A stretch of 64,000 nt of DNA from Miltochrista miniata (GCA_933228765.1 OW121765.1:6901498-6965497); one strand, 5' to 3'; counted from the first letter of the stretch, positions 1-11,370 are shown. The notes: generated by a model not told the origin, from the letters alone. Numbers and translations: made by a program.

Positions 1-1351
1 GATAATTAAGTGTATTAATCTTTTTGGTCCCTCCGAAATTGGACGAAGAAGAAAAATGCAAATTGAGTGCTTCGAGGTCAACATTTTTAGGAATAGTGTT
101 TTCTTTTGGCTTCCCGACTCCTATGGTTCTCAGGAATTTCCACACTTTAGATGGATCACTGTTATCAATAGAGGAATGGATATATTGGCGTTGTGCATTT
201 CTACACACCTTATTGCAGTGATTACGTATTGCCACATATCTTTCATAATTGCCTGCATTGGGTTTACACTTATATTTATATTTAGCTGCTGCTTTCTTGG
301 CCATTACCTCCTTAATAGCGTCAGTCAACCAGGGAGCAGGTAGATGTTTAATTTTAACCGCTCGGACAGGAGCATGTGTGTCATACAATTTAATTATTTC
401 TGTATTAAACATATTAACCTTTTCGTCAATACAATCGGACATAAGTAAAGGTTCCCAATCGATCGTAATAGCGTCTTCACGCAGACTGTCAATGTTCATA
501 CCTCTGAAATTGCGCTGCCACAGAATCTTGCATCTTGATTTAGGAGGACGGAGTTTGTAGGAAAGGAAAAGTAAGTCATGAAAAGAAAAGGCATCAGCGT
601 CACATTGGCCATGTTTAATGACGTGCTGTTTAGATGATACTAGGATAAGGTCTAGAAGTGATGGCTGTTTGTTAGGGAAGTGATGGGTTGTATTAAGAGG
701 AAGAATGGAAAGATTGCAAGACTGAACCAAACGGCGAAAAGAAGAGGCGCGTGCGAGAGAGCGAGGATCGTTTTTTACGAGGCACGTATTGAAATCTCCC
801 AGTATGATTGAGTGACTGTAAGAGGGGATTAGATTTTCTAAGAGACATTCAAAAGACGAGAAAAAGTTAATACCGGACGATGGACAGTAATAGACTCCCA
901 GTAACACTTTGGAATGATTTATTTCCACTTCCAAAAAGAGATGCTCGCCAGCATTAGAGGGTGGTGGCTGTGCTGACACATTAATGATATGAAAAGGAAT
1001 TTGTGCACGTAGATATATGGCAACACCGCCACCAGCCTCAGCGCACCCACGATCATTCCTTATTAATTGGAAACCTGGGAGTGTGAAGGAGGTAGATGAA
1101 TGAACTGTCCTAAACCAGGACTCTGAAACCAGAATCGCATGAATGTTCTTACAGTCAAAAGTAGCCAGCATCTCGGGAAAATGGGCGGGAATACTCTGTG
1201 CATTAAAATGGACTACATTAAAACTTTCAGGAACATCGGAAAAATGATACTTCAGTTTATCAGCAAGTGTTGGAATGCTAACTAAACTGGTGTTTAGACT
1301 AGATGCCGTGTGAAAACTGTCGCCATCGCTGTCATCTTCAGAATCACTCAT
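1..1351 (-). CDS. LINE ORF2, N-terminal AP endonuclease part (runs off left edge)
   Basis: Translating the reverse complement from the ATG at 1351 gives 450 codons without a stop up to base 1, so the gene continues outside the window. An in-frame TGA lies eight codons upstream, which supports this start. An acidic leader (residues 1-12) precedes an endonuclease/exonuclease/phosphatase fold with family motifs in order: HFNAQS around 48-53, the catalytic Glu in SESW (76-79), RNDR (98-101) followed by a Gly-rich AIY strand, YYCPS (154-158), GDFN (185-188), LLDLILVS (232-239) and FSFHDL (255-260). The domain nicks target DNA to prime reverse transcription. The last motif lacks the Asp of the usual SDH; I believe related lepidopteran LINEs also have FxHD there. 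After about residue 270 comes the linker towards reverse transcriptase. Class of protein is well supported, activity is not known. Confidence 0.85.
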   Translation of the reverse strand, partial: MSDSEDDSDGDSFHTASSLNTSLVSIPTLADKLKYHFSDVPESFNVVHFNAQSIPAHFPEMLATFDCKNIHAILVSESWFRTVHSSTSFTLPGFQLIRNDRGCAEAGGGVAIYLRAQIPFHIINVSAQPPPSNAGEHLFLEVEINHSKVLLGVYYCPSSGINFFSSFECLLENLIPSYSHSIILGDFNTCLVKNDPRSLARASSFRRLVQSCNLSILPLNTTHHFPNKQPSLLDLILVSSKQHVIKHGQCDADAFSFHDLLFLSYKLRPPKSRCKILWQRNFRGMNIDSLREDAITIDWEPLLMSDCIDEKVNMFNTEIIKLYDTHAPVRAVKIKHLPAPWLTDAIKEVMAKKAAAKYKYKCKPNAGNYERYVAIRNHCNKVCRNAQRQYIHSSIDNSDPSKVWKFLRTIGVGKPKENTIPKNVDLEALNLHFSSSSNFGGTKKINTLNY

Positions 1352-2012
1352 ATATAGATATGTGTCAAATCACAAAAAAATATATAAAAATAATACAAAC
1401 AAAAATAAACTATGATATTGAGAAGGAACTGTAATATAGAATATATATATTAAATATAGATATATATGTATATAAACAATATCAGTCCGGAAGTCCACCC
1501 GCCAGCGCCTGTTGAGTGTCCTAGTCATAACAATTTAGTCACTGCAAGAATAACAATCAGAATTCATTTTTATACAGAAAAATACAACATATATATAGAA
1601 ACCAGCATTAGTTATCACTTTCGCCATTGCAATACCTCAGACAATACTATGCCAAAATATCCTATTGCAAATAATGGAACGTACCTTTACAGTGAAAAAC
1701 AAAACATTATCTATGGCAAAGTTTGACAGTTTTGACACTCGTTGACACTTTGTGTTTGATTGATTCCTGTTTTGTTTACTATATTTTACTTTTACTTTTG
1801 TAGGAGTTAAAAAATTGTGCAATTTAGAAAAAGAATAAAAAACAAATAACCATATATGAATAGAATAGTGGTTAAAAGTTAAGTAGCAAAAGTGATAATA
1901 ACAAGGTTATACAAAAGGAAACAATACATACTTAAATTCTGCGAAGTTCTGCATTGTGAATACAAGTTATTAATTAATGCAGTATCAAGAAAAATTACAA
2001 CACATCAATTGC
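1352..2012. other. spacer between LINE ORF1 and ORF2
   Basis: AT-rich, with a TA-rich microsatellite around 1438-1476. No frame links ORF1 to ORF2. A gap this long is unusual for a LINE, whose ORFs normally abut or overlap; it may be a lineage feature or hold an old insertion. Confidence 0.5.
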
Positions 2013-2798
2013 CTACTTTTTGGAAGCCACAGCACGTCTAGACTTGGTACTCACAGTCTTCGGGACTTCAGCCGGTTTATCATCACAATCGGGAATATTT
2101 GCGAAATCCTTTAACGAAGTTATACGATGGCGCGTACCTTTTGAGTCGATTAGATGGACATAACCCTCTTTTGTCCAAGTTTTGTTAATTCCAAATCTTT
2201 CCCGAGCAGCAAGAAAAACTTCATGGCGAGCTTTAGTGAGGAATTCTGAGAGTGTTATTCCAGATCCCTTCAGTGCCGTTTTCGAAAACCAGATCTTGTC
2301 TCTTATCATAACGTCCGCAAACTTGACAAGAATAGGCCTGGGTTTATGGGCACTGGATGGACGGCCCATTCGATGACACCTCCTGATATCCGGAGCAACA
2401 AATGTGTTCAAACCAAGTCGCTGCTTCACAACACTGACAATCACGGCCTTCACATCCTCCGACTTATCCTCTGCTATGCCATGAAACAGCAATATTTTGC
2501 GCCGCCCATGCATCTCAAGGCTATCCACTTGACTGGCAAGCCTGTCCACCTGATGCTGGAGTAAGTTCAAAGCCTCCAGCATACAAGTCCTGAATAGCAT
2601 AAAATCGGATGCTATATTTGTAGTAGCAGCAGAAGACGAAGCAGCGGCGACATGTTGCAGTCTGGATTCGAACTTGGAAAGGCCCTCAAAAAATGATGCT
2701 TTGAGACTGGACATAGACTCAGTTACATTGCGGTCCATAGTGCTGTATTGATGTGCAAGAATTGTTGGAAAACACTCACACTGGCAGGTGAACCACAC
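2013..2798 (-). CDS. LINE ORF1 nucleic-acid-binding protein
   Basis: A 261-residue ORF; the second methionine (position 2738, residue 21, MDRNVTES) is a more natural start than the first, which would add a cysteine-containing leader. Residues about 60-105 form a heptad-like stretch (LNLLQHQVDRLASQVDSLE) suggesting coiled-coil oligomerisation. Residues about 107-190 resemble the RRM-like core of L1-type ORF1 proteins (KILLFHGIAE, then RRCHRMG and ILVKFAD), and about 190-240 match the C-terminal domain (ITLSEFLTKAR, KTWTKEGYVHLID). The tail is basic (KSRRAVASKK). Such proteins coat LINE RNA and chaperone target-primed reverse transcription. It lies upstream of ORF2 on the same strand. No frameshift is seen. 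Confidence 0.8.
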   Translation of the reverse strand: MWFTCQCECFPTILAHQYSTMDRNVTESMSSLKASFFEGLSKFESRLQHVAAASSSAATTNIASDFMLFRTCMLEALNLLQHQVDRLASQVDSLEMHGRRKILLFHGIAEDKSEDVKAVIVSVVKQRLGLNTFVAPDIRRCHRMGRPSSAHKPRPILVKFADVMIRDKIWFSKTALKGSGITLSEFLTKARHEVFLAARERFGINKTWTKEGYVHLIDSKGTRHRITSLKDFANIPDCDDKPAEVPKTVSTKSRRAVASKK

Positions 2799-3034
2799 TA
2801 GTGATGGTTAATGCACATTTACTACAATATAAGTACAGATATAAATAAGTTTTTAAAATTTAAATGAAGAGCAAATTAAATGTTACTTATTTTCACAACT
2901 ACCCGAAGTTTTTTCTTCTTTACTTTCACTAGGTAGGTACTTATTTCGGTACTATGACAGTAATTTGGTTGTAGAATAATGTAGCCAGCAGCAAATATAC
3001 GAGACGACACTTTAAAATCATGGTTTATTTAACA

Positions 3035-3263
3035 CTAGCTGATGCTCGCGGCTTCGCCCGCGTAAAATTTGGTACCCGTTCCCGCTTCCCGTGGGAACAT
3101 TTTCCCGGGATGAAAAGTAGTAGCCTATGTGTTATTCCAGACTATAAGCTATCTCTGTACCAAATTTCAGCCCAATCCGTTCAGCGGTTAGAGCGTGATT
3201 GAGTAACAAACATCCAAACATCTTCACAAACATTCACATTTATAATATTAGTAGGAAGTAGGA
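3035..3263 (-). mobile_element. non-autonomous Helitron (short type)
   Basis: On the minus strand it begins TCC near 3263 (TACTAATATTATAAATG follows) and ends in a GC hairpin (CGCGGGCGAAGCCGCG), then CATCAGCTAG, with T beyond. TC start, subterminal hairpin, CTAG end and insertion between A and T are the Helitron hallmarks. Related copies in the window: 17004, 32698, 43402, 49340. Confidence 0.8.
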
Positions 3264-4222
3264 TGAAGTTGGGTGATGATTTTAATATTCAGATGAATGT
3301 CAACATTTAAAGTCCGTCTTACTGACAATTTTTTCCAGATGAAATTTTTTTATTCATCTGACTAGACAAAATATTCTGATCAGAATATAATAAATAATGA
3401 ATGTAGGTATTCCGATCAGAATATCTACGTACTCTACATAAAATAAAAATGCTAACCTTTCCACCACTTCAGAATAATAAAATGATTTTAATGTGTCAAT
3501 TACTGAATCACTTTTATTAATTCCGTACTTTTCGTTCCTAATTCACTTTTAACAAGGGAAAAACCCTACTCATTTAGACGGTTTCAGACCAATTTCACAA
3601 AATGACCAGCTATCTGGCGCAAAAATTCAACTCTCCTAACGTATTGTACTCGGCAGTCAATGCCGTATTTAGCCAAATTAATTGCGGCCAATGAAATGGA
3701 CGCAAAATGAGGGACATTTTCATTACGGAAAAGTAAACTTTATGGCCCGAATAAAGAAGGCCTTTGCTAAAAGTATTAATTTAAAAAAAGTAAAAGAAAA
3801 ATCCTTTTGAAGTCTCTGTCGTTCATCATTAACGTTGAGGTGTAAAAATGAATTCTTTTTTTTCACTGCGCCCTGATGTTTTTTAATTATGTTGGGGAAC
3901 AATGGAAATCATAAGTATTGTTGAGCGTGAACGTAAACCGGGTGGGAAAATGCTGAATGATTCCGTTACATTAATTTTCAACTTTGAATACACTGACTTA
4001 TTTTGACTGCCTTTTTTATGCCTGTCTGACTTGTTTATATTACCAAGGTAGTCGACAAGCATACCAGTCCACTTTAACAAAAGTGGTCGCTGTAGCTTAT
4101 GGTCATTTGCAACACCGTAGGTGTTACGCAAACGATTAGGAGCAGTCTGTATTGTTTAGTCAACCATTATCAACGATTTAACATACCTTTGGAAGCAAGG
4201 AAGCCTCTAAAGGGGCGGGTCT
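3264..4222. other. no feature recognised
   Basis: AT-rich sequence with a small palindrome (ATATTCTGATCAGAATAT, near 3368). No open frame with recognisable motifs. Confidence 0.4.
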
Positions 4223-4316
4223 ACAGTTTCTTTTCGTACTACGTGGTGGCAAACAAGCTCACGGCCCACTCTATAGAAACTGGTTACCGGAGCCTATGTA
4301 CGTTTTCAACACCGTT
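4223..4316 (+). mobile_element. interspersed repeat fragment (CGTACTACGTGG family)
   Basis: Contains CGTACTACGTGGTGGCAAAC followed by an ACGGCCC/ACCGGAGCCTATG block that I know as very common in lepidopteran genomes. Reverse fragments of the same family lie near 17950-18065 and 45548-45625. Class unknown. Confidence 0.5.
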
Positions 4317-4460
4317 ACATGTGGAAATCCTACATGGATGCTATGCTAGACTCCTGCCGTCTAAAACCACATGACGCCTTACAACTGTCTACGACCGGGA
4401 GTCCCGGGTAAGCCCTCGGAATGATGTCCCAGGGCACACCAGAGACGTTACCCAAAAAGT
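4317..4460 (-). mobile_element. R1-like LINE 3' UTR, 5'-truncated
   Basis: The plus strand reads ATCCTACATGGATGCTATG, then GGGTAAGCCCTCGGAATGATG. This is the 3' UTR of the window's most abundant LINE family, assigned to R1-like elements from the coding remnant at 15580-15788. The poly(A) side is eroded here. Confidence 0.65.
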
Positions 4461-5129
4461 ACCTACTTACTAAAACCAAGAAAAGATAATATAAAAGTAT
4501 GACCATGCTGTATATACATGCTGACTTCGTGCAGATTTAGTAATAACGGTTCTTGAAACCGTATCTGAGCTCGTTCGTGATTTCTTTGTACAGTATATTA
4601 TTGTTCTAAGCTATTTTAAAGCTAGATGCCTCTGTACAGGATTCCGCCTTTAGAAATATATCTCGTAAGCTTTTAGAGCTTGACCGTTTCCTGCACTTCG
4701 CTTGAAACACGGCAAAAAGTTTTTAAAACGGCGAGGGTTAATCCTCGTTGTAATATTGATTTTAAATTACAGCGTTTTCAGTAGACTTTATTCCTTGTTT
4801 AAGATAATCTGGTTTATTTAAAGTTAAGAGTAAGTTTTTACTGTGTATTTTTTTATTCTTATGATGTACATTTATTTGCAATATAGAATCACTACTATAT
4901 TTGCAGGTATAATGTTTAAACATAATAACTATAGACCTGTACAAAAAATCTGACAATTGAGAATTTCATTCAAAACCAACTGAGTAATTACACATAATGG
5001 ATTTTGATTGATTGCTTAGATTTAAACTTTCGTTTAAATTGTTTGTGACGGAATTAGTGTACATCACCACCCCTATTTATCCTGTGGGTGCGACTAAGAG
5101 AACTGTTTTGCAAATCACCTATACTTAGT
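4461..5129. other. no feature recognised
   Basis: AT-rich, no supported gene or repeat. Confidence 0.4.
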
Positions 5130-5660
5130 TAATCATTCAATCAATCAATTCAGCCTATGGCAGTCCTCTCCTGGACGTAAGCCCTGTAACGGTAAATGTA
5201 AATCTTGTATTCTACCTAAATTATTTTTTTCCTTCTCTCTGCAAACCTCTAAGGTTATAGCCTCTCCCAATTTACGCCACAACACACGGTTCTGCGCCTT
5301 TCGCATCCAGTCCCAGCCTGCGACATTTCCAGATCGTCGGTCCGTCTGGCGGGTGGACGTCCTACGCTACGTTTGCCAAGTCGCGGTCTCCACTCCAGAA
5401 CTCGCTTGCTCCATCGGCAGTCTTTTATTCTGCTGATGTGGCCTGCCCACTGCCTCTTCAAAGTGCTTATTCTACGAGCTAGGTCGTCCACTTTAGTTCT
5501 AGCTATTTCGACCACTTGAGTTCTCTGCCGGATAACCTCATTCCGAAGTTTATCCCTCAGAGAAACTCCAAGCATAGCTCGCTGCGCGACCAGACGGGCG
5601 CCGCCCAACAACACTCTAAGGGTCCACGTCTCGGCACCGTAAGTCATAACTTGGTTAATA
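5130..5660 (-). pseudogene. RTE-type LINE, ORF2 C-terminus and 3' end
   Basis: The minus strand encodes MTYGAETWTL, then RQWAGHISR, RVLEWRPRLGKRSVGRPPAR and GVNWERL (5255-5647), the conserved tail of RTE-clade reverse transcriptase proteins. The 3' end carries the short terminal repeats typical of RTE (TTGATTGATTGA). The copy is 5'-truncated: endonuclease and catalytic RT motifs are absent. A small duplicated stretch (IARTKVDDLARRIS) is unusual. Other RTE pieces lie at 19530, 21870, 38999 and 41883. Confidence 0.75.
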
Positions 5661-7188
5661 AGGTGAACAAATTCTAAAAAGTTGAAACTGTGGGCATACT
5701 AATATGGGCCTTTGGGTACCTCTTTGAGGAATACAGCGAACCTAATCATTATGTAAGTAGGTATATATGTATCGTTCTCAGGCATAAGACACGAAATCGC
5801 TTGACATTCCTACACTAGAATATCCTGATAATATATTTATCTAAAGATATACCTACTACTAACAGCATTAAGAGCATTCGGAATCCCAGTCCGTGACATT
5901 ACATATTCATGATTTCACTAATGCCGATGTAGAACACTAAATTAAGGATAGAACGACCACTACCAAAAACAGTTTAGTTAGAAATTAGACGTAAGTCTAT
6001 GTAAGCAATACGCCCAAAAAGGTAACACGGCTACCCATTCTATACCAGAAACCACATCCCATTAAAAAAAGTTTTTACCGCATTCTCGGAACAACCCTTT
6101 GCATACCACCCCCACATTAAATAAATAATTTAGAAGCACAAAATGGTAGAACCCAAAATAAGCTTTAAAATTAAAGGCCCTGTAGCTCCCACTTTATGTA
6201 TATAAGTACTCTTAGAAACGGCCCTTTTGCCGACGATTTAGTATAAGAATTTTGTCTTTTATAGCTGCGCAGTTTGGTCGTAATTTTTCGCTTGACAGGT
6301 CACCTACTTTATTATATTTGTAATATGAAAATAACCTATGGTATTTACTTAAACCCTTAGATGGCAGCGAAGTAAAAGTAATGAAATAAGTTTCCAAACT
6401 ATCCGTGTAAATATCATCTGGATGACTGGAAATGTTAACTAAAGAGATCTTTAAGTGTGGCAGTATTTTCTTTTTCGTATTTCATATAAGTATAGATGGA
6501 ATCAATATTAATTAGACAAATTTCAATATCTATATTTAAATGCTAATCTATAATTCAATAGCTATATTTAAATGTGGAATCAATTTTAATAAAATTATCC
6601 AAAAGTATATAAAAAATGGCTGCACACCAATTTTTCTTTTTCGTTTATATACACTAGAGAATAAAACATCGACAATTTTGTAAATATTTGTACCAGAAAA
6701 CCGGTAGAGCATGTATATCGATACTCACATTCGTTTCTTTAAAACCTAAAATCTTGATGTGTAATGGTGAAAATAACTCAACACGGTTCTCTTTTCTCTT
6801 CTACCATGGAACTTATTATTGCTACTAACCACCTAAGAAATTTCATCAGCAATTCTTGCATTTCCTACTCAAACGCATTTAGAATTAACCTCTTAAACCA
6901 ATAAGCAAGTGAAAAATATACGACGTTTCATTTTGTGTGATTTGGCGCCTACAGCGTGTTCCATTAAAGAGTTTTCTGCTTACGTAATGGGATAAATATC
7001 ACATGAGATGCGAAAGAGGCGTGCCGTGAGTATAAAAGATCACGTTCATTTCATCTCACCCCTGACATTATTTCCTGTATTAGGAAATTGTTTATACTAA
7101 CTGATGCCAGCTGCTTTGTTCGCAGGCATTATGATCTCGGCACACTCGAACAAACCTTATATTGACATTAGTATCGATTTCTTAATAC
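5661..7188. other. no feature recognised
   Basis: 1.5 kb of AT-rich sequence without recognisable coding or repeat content. A TATA-like TATAAAAG at about 7031 has no supporting gene. Confidence 0.4.
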
Positions 7189-7200
7189 CCGTTTTTTACG

Positions 7201-7384
7201 GGTATACTACGCCAAATCGAATGCCAAATAATCGAACATCCAAATACTCGAACGTTCAAAATATCGAACGTTTAATATATCGAACATTAATATTGTAATC
7301 TTCGATATTTTGAACGTTCGATATATTGAACGTTCGATATTTTGAACGTTCGATTATTTGGCATTCGATTTGGCGTAGTATACC
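7201..7384. mobile_element. 184-bp foldback element with 11-bp target duplication
   Basis: Starts GGTATACTACGCC and ends with its exact reverse complement. The two arms (about 80-90 bp each) are nearly perfect inverted copies rich in a CGAACGTTC motif, so the whole element can fold into one hairpin. It is flanked by identical 11-bp repeats, CGTTTTTTACG, at 7190-7200 and 7385-7395. Structure resembles foldback or MULE-type elements; no protein is encoded. Confidence 0.8.
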
Positions 7385-7395
7385 CGTTTTTTACG

Positions 7396-8317
7396 TGTGA
7401 CAACTGAGGGTTTTGAATTCCACGGACTCCTACCAGCTAGTATCAACGTTCCTTTTCCATCTGCCTACGTACAGAAATCCCGGTTGATTCCTCGGAGAAT
7501 ACCTTAGGGCTCCCGCAACAATAATACCCTCTTAATAACAGGTAGATGTACAGATTTCATCCTGTTAGAATTGATATTGACTTTGTTGCCGCAATATTAG
7601 GTATAGCGAGAGAGAATAAATCGGTCCAACCGAGACATCAAAGACAAAGAAGTAAATATATTTGGCCTAACAAGCTCTAGTAATCTATCGACTTCGTGAT
7701 ATGAATACCAAGGTTTCTTTAAAACTCCTTAAGTACTTATACTAAAACATTCTTCGAAACGAATTTAGCAGGTTGATTTTAAAACGATCAAAGCTTCGAC
7801 AGACTTTATTCGTTTCAAAAAACGTGACAGCAAAGAGGTTGTGAAATGATAAACCGTTACATGATCCACGAAAAATTGCTTGTGTAATGGAAATAATTTA
7901 CCTAAATTTCAGAAAATATCACACTCGGTAAGATGTTCAGCAAATTTATTATTTCAGATTTAGGGCAAAAATGGTTATTGCACGAACGCTGAAGATGAAA
8001 TCGACATGATACCGCATTATGTACATGTTCGAACGATTCGGCGCCTATTTTGCGCGACCGAAAACGTTGATAAATAACCTAAGGCACACTTTAGCAGCTA
8101 TTCACTCCTTCTTTACAGTAAACAAGGAATAAAAAGGAATGTTCGTTTAATCGCCAGTTGGGTTTGGTTGTATTGAGTATGTAGCAAGCCTCTGTCATTC
8201 CGTGATAAGACATTGTCTTAAAGTGTATAAATTTAAATTATTCTGTAAGGGCTATTAGACAATTGACGATTATTTTCTAGACAAGGAAGCCCGGAAATGT
8301 TCTGCTTGCTCTACTGG
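7396..8317. other. no feature recognised
   Basis: AT-rich, apparently unique. Confidence 0.4.
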
Positions 8318-8515
8318 ATTCTCAAACAATGTGTCATAATTTCTACATTCTATATTATTGTAAATAGAGCACAGAATAGCCCGCCGAGTTTCCTGCCAGT
8401 TCTTCTCAAGCGGGCTGCGTTTTGAACTGGTGGTACTAACTTTGATATGTATTCGTGACGTTTAGTAAGTGCCTATATATTAGGATTATGCGAAATAAAT
8501 ATCATTTCACTTTTA
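8318..8515 (+). mobile_element. LINE 3' UTR fragment
   Basis: Contains CCCGCCGAGTTTCCTGCCAG, then TTCTTCTCAAGCGGGCTG and TTTTGAACTGGTGGTA, a block I recognise as the 3' part of a widespread lepidopteran LINE family. It ends in an AT-rich tail with GAAATAAAT. Confidence 0.55.
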
Positions 8516-8825
8516 TTTTCACAGCTATCAGCAGTTATTTAGCTTAGAGGTATAAATTAGTGGTTTTGGGAAGCTCCGGTCCAGTGCAGATGGATACTTT
8601 GTTACTGCACCACTCCCAAATACTGTATGTTTTAAATAAGCAGTGCCATTAAATTCTTTTCTCGTGTACATAAATTCTAAGTCAACAAAATTATAATTAT
8701 TTTACAAATATGTTTCAGAAATTTATAATCGTTTTGTCTTTTGTTTCAGGTAAATATAAACTGACTGAGGGGACGCGAAGCGAATGTTAAAGGTACTCAT
8801 TTAAAGCAAATCAATATCTAGTAGA

Positions 8826-9088
8826 AAACCGGCCAAGTGCGAGTCAGACTCACGCACGGAGAGTTCCGTTCCAAAAATCATGTTTTTTGTATGGGATCGG
8901 ATCTTTTTTTTCTGATTTTAGTCTTTGTTGCTATAGCGGCTACAGAAATATACCATCTGTGAAATTTTCAGCTCTCTAGCTATCACGGTTCCTGAGATAC
9001 AGCTTTTCGACGGACAGACAGACTGACAAACAGGCGAACAGTAAAGTCTCTTTAATTGGGTCCCGTTTATGTATGGAACCCTAAAAAA
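8826..9088 (+). mobile_element. CCGGCCAAG repeat, short copy
   Basis: Begins AAACCGGCCAAGTGCGAGTC and ends TATGGAACCCTAAAAAA. It contains the internal block CTATCACGGTTCCTGAGATA and a GACAGACAGACTGACA stretch. The family recurs at 22853, 38699, 45661, 46616, 50231, 58745 and 58915. No protein; class not known to me (LINE tail or SINE-like). Confidence 0.6.
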
Positions 9089-10517
9089 TTATAACACCGA
9101 GCTACGAAATCTAGACTAGCCATTAATAAGAAAAAAAAAATATTATGACAAGCAAGAAAGGAACGTGTTAGTAATGATCCTATTGTGTAACTGATGCCAC
9201 TACTGATGATCATTAGCTACATATTATTGGACATTCTCATACAACATCATCTAGCAAACTAAGCTAGTAGTTTCGGAGCCTATTCGATGCAAACAAACCA
9301 ACAATCAAATCTTTATAATATCTCTATACAATATCATCTCTTTATAATATTAGTTAGAAGTATAGAAAATGTATGTATAAAAAGTATAGCCCTGCTCCAA
9401 CTGTATGTATACGTACAATTGCTGATCTGAACAACTTTGATTGTGCCCTGACAGTCAATTGAATCTTAATCAATTTCTTTTCGGTCCCGATTGATCGCCC
9501 GCTTGCTTTTGAAATTACAATAATAGCTGTCGTTTGAGGGGTATAGAAGCAAAACCGCCTCTGTCTATAATAGATTTTTTGAATCTCATTTTTTGACCGA
9601 CATCACGAGGCTTACACCCCGATCTTGATTTAGATGCAAATGCGTAACATGTTGCAATGCAAACATGCCATAATTTTGTTTGCTGATTCATCAAAAAGCG
9701 ACCGTCACGGCACATTGACAGTTTTTTTTTCTTAAAGTAAAACTTCTTTCTCCCTACTTGCGGGAGTAACTCAAATATTTTTTCTAACGGAAGTAACGCT
9801 ATTTGAATGCTTAATATAACATTTGATGCCGACAATAAAGAAGTTATACTTCAATCTCGCGCAAATGTTACCTACACACACACACATTTTTTTTGTTGAT
9901 AATAATAATGTATTACAACTAAAGAATTGCTGGAATAAAAATATTATAATAATGTAGCTATGCAAGTAAGCATAAAGTTTCAACTTCTTTTTATGATAAT
10001 TTGCTATCTAATTTCTATGTAAATACAATATGGGACAAGAATTCATATCTACGTTAAACATCTCCCGAATTTCTGGAACAGCAAAAATGAACACAAGCAG
10101 AAAAAGAAATATCCTATTAAAATTCTCCTCGATAGATTCCTCAGGAGAATATTAAAATATTTCGTACATCCACGCACTGCCAAAATGGAAGACTAATAAA
10201 AAAACAATTGTGAGTAACTTCTGAATTGGGGTTCTGTATCAATTTATGACAGATATCGCACTTAGAAATGCTGTTGAAATGACGTCACTATGAGCTGTTT
10301 CAAAGTGACTCTAGTAATGACAAGCTGAGTTCCACGAATGGTTTATTACAAACTGTGTAGGACACATAATATATCATGCTCTTATTTTGCAATGTTTTAA
10401 ATTTTCTACGATTTTTGCATATTTTTTTACATTTACTTCAATCCTATCGATCGAAGCGTAAAATAATATAGCTTGATACTTGCTAATAATATTAAATTTA
10501 CATTGCTGACAGGACTT
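9089..10517. other. mostly unique; one Helitron relic
   Basis: A decayed Helitron piece (GTTTCGGAGCCTATTCGATG, then TTTATAATATTAGTT) lies at about 9265-9375. A minus-strand ORF of 106 codons at 9515-9835 matches no family I recognise and is probably chance. Short CA repeat near 9877. Confidence 0.4.
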
Positions 10518-10793
10518 TTCAAATAAATAAATAATAAATAAATATTCACGGACATTTCACACAACGCTATCTGATCCCAAAGTAAGCTAGGAATAACCTG
10601 CTTGTGTTATGGGTATCAGACCACGGGTATTAATACTTATATACTTTTTAATACATACATATTATACATAGAAACACCCAGACTCTTGAGACAAACATTT
10701 GCGGGTCACACAAATATTTGTCTCCGGTGGGAATCGAACCCACGACCTCCAGCGCCGCAGGCGGTATCGCTACCGACTGCACCACAGAGGCAG
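10518..10793 (-). mobile_element. tRNA-derived SINE
   Basis: On the minus strand it starts CTGCCTCTGTGG. It carries an A-box-like TGGTGCAGTCGG and, about 40 bp on, a perfect B box (GGTTCGATTCC), the internal Pol III promoter of tRNA-derived SINEs. An unrelated body and an ATTT-rich 3' tail follow. Other copies: 21259 (+), 33327 (-), 43606 (-), 63745 (-). This is not a functional tRNA: no cloverleaf closes. Confidence 0.8.
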
Positions 10794-11062
10794 TCCTAGT
10801 AAAATCGTTATACCTACCTAGTAGTTCAGAGACTATTAATTACAAACAAACAATTTTCCTCTTTATATTATTAGTAAAAGTAGAAAGTATAGATAAAAAT
10901 CAAATTCGGTAGTTAAAATACGGTATCGAAGCCCTAGTTCATCGCGCCTATCGCTTTTGCTGTTTACTCTAAAATGTTTCACAATAATTACAATAACCAG
11001 GATTTAAATCAATATTAAAATGGAAATAACAATATAGTGTCAATAATTTTCAAAAATAATCC
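10794..11062. other. unique with Helitron relic
   Basis: A Helitron 5'-end relic on the minus strand (AGTATAGAT at its right edge) spans about 10815-10893. Confidence 0.4.
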
Positions 11063-11073
11063 ATTCTAGGAAT

Positions 11074-11370
11074 TTAAATCGTTCCTGGTTCAAAGGCTGG
11101 CCATAGCCATTCAGCGTGGTAATGCCGCTAGCGTTATGGGCACCTTTGCACCGGGAACGGTTAGGGGTGGCTTATTTGACTGATAAGTTATGCTTATTAC
11201 TGACAATTTAGATTTTATTTGATAGTGGTATTTATTATTGTATATTATTTTGTAATTAAATAAATTTGATATCTATAATTAAAACTAAAAAAAAAAAATT
11301 TGGGAAAATGTAAATAGCATCAAAAATTGGAGAAAATAATCACACAGCAACAAACAAACAAAAAAAAAAA
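11074..11370 (+). mobile_element. 5'-truncated LINE: ORF2 C-terminus and 3' UTR with target duplication
   Basis: The first part is open and encodes VQRLAIAIQRGNAASVMGTF followed by APGTVRGGLFD and a stop, a LINE ORF2 C-terminus I recognise from lepidopteran elements. An AT-rich 3' UTR with AATAAA and an A-rich tail follows. The insertion is flanked by ATTCTAGGAAT at 11063-11073 and 11371-11381, an 11-bp duplication that confirms retrotransposition. Confidence 0.75.

Larger units (their letters stand above)
1..2798 (-). mobile_element. two-ORF LINE, CR1/Jockey-like, 3' part beyond window
   Basis: A non-LTR retrotransposon read leftward. ORF1 (nucleic-acid-binding protein) is followed by a 661-bp spacer and then ORF2, which starts with an AP endonuclease domain. 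Reverse transcriptase would lie left of the window. Both frames are open, so this may be a fairly young copy. The 5' end is not defined; the sequence just upstream of ORF1 (2799-3034) is AT-rich and contains no recognisable promoter. The clade call rests on the style of the endonuclease and is tentative. Confidence 0.8.

Noticed and set aside
9515..9835. 106-codon minus-strand frame
   Set aside because: No recognised family and composition typical of AT-rich chance frames.
10741..10793. tRNA-gene-like A and B boxes
   Set aside because: The same head with the same non-tRNA body recurs at several sites, so it is a SINE, and no acceptor stem closes.
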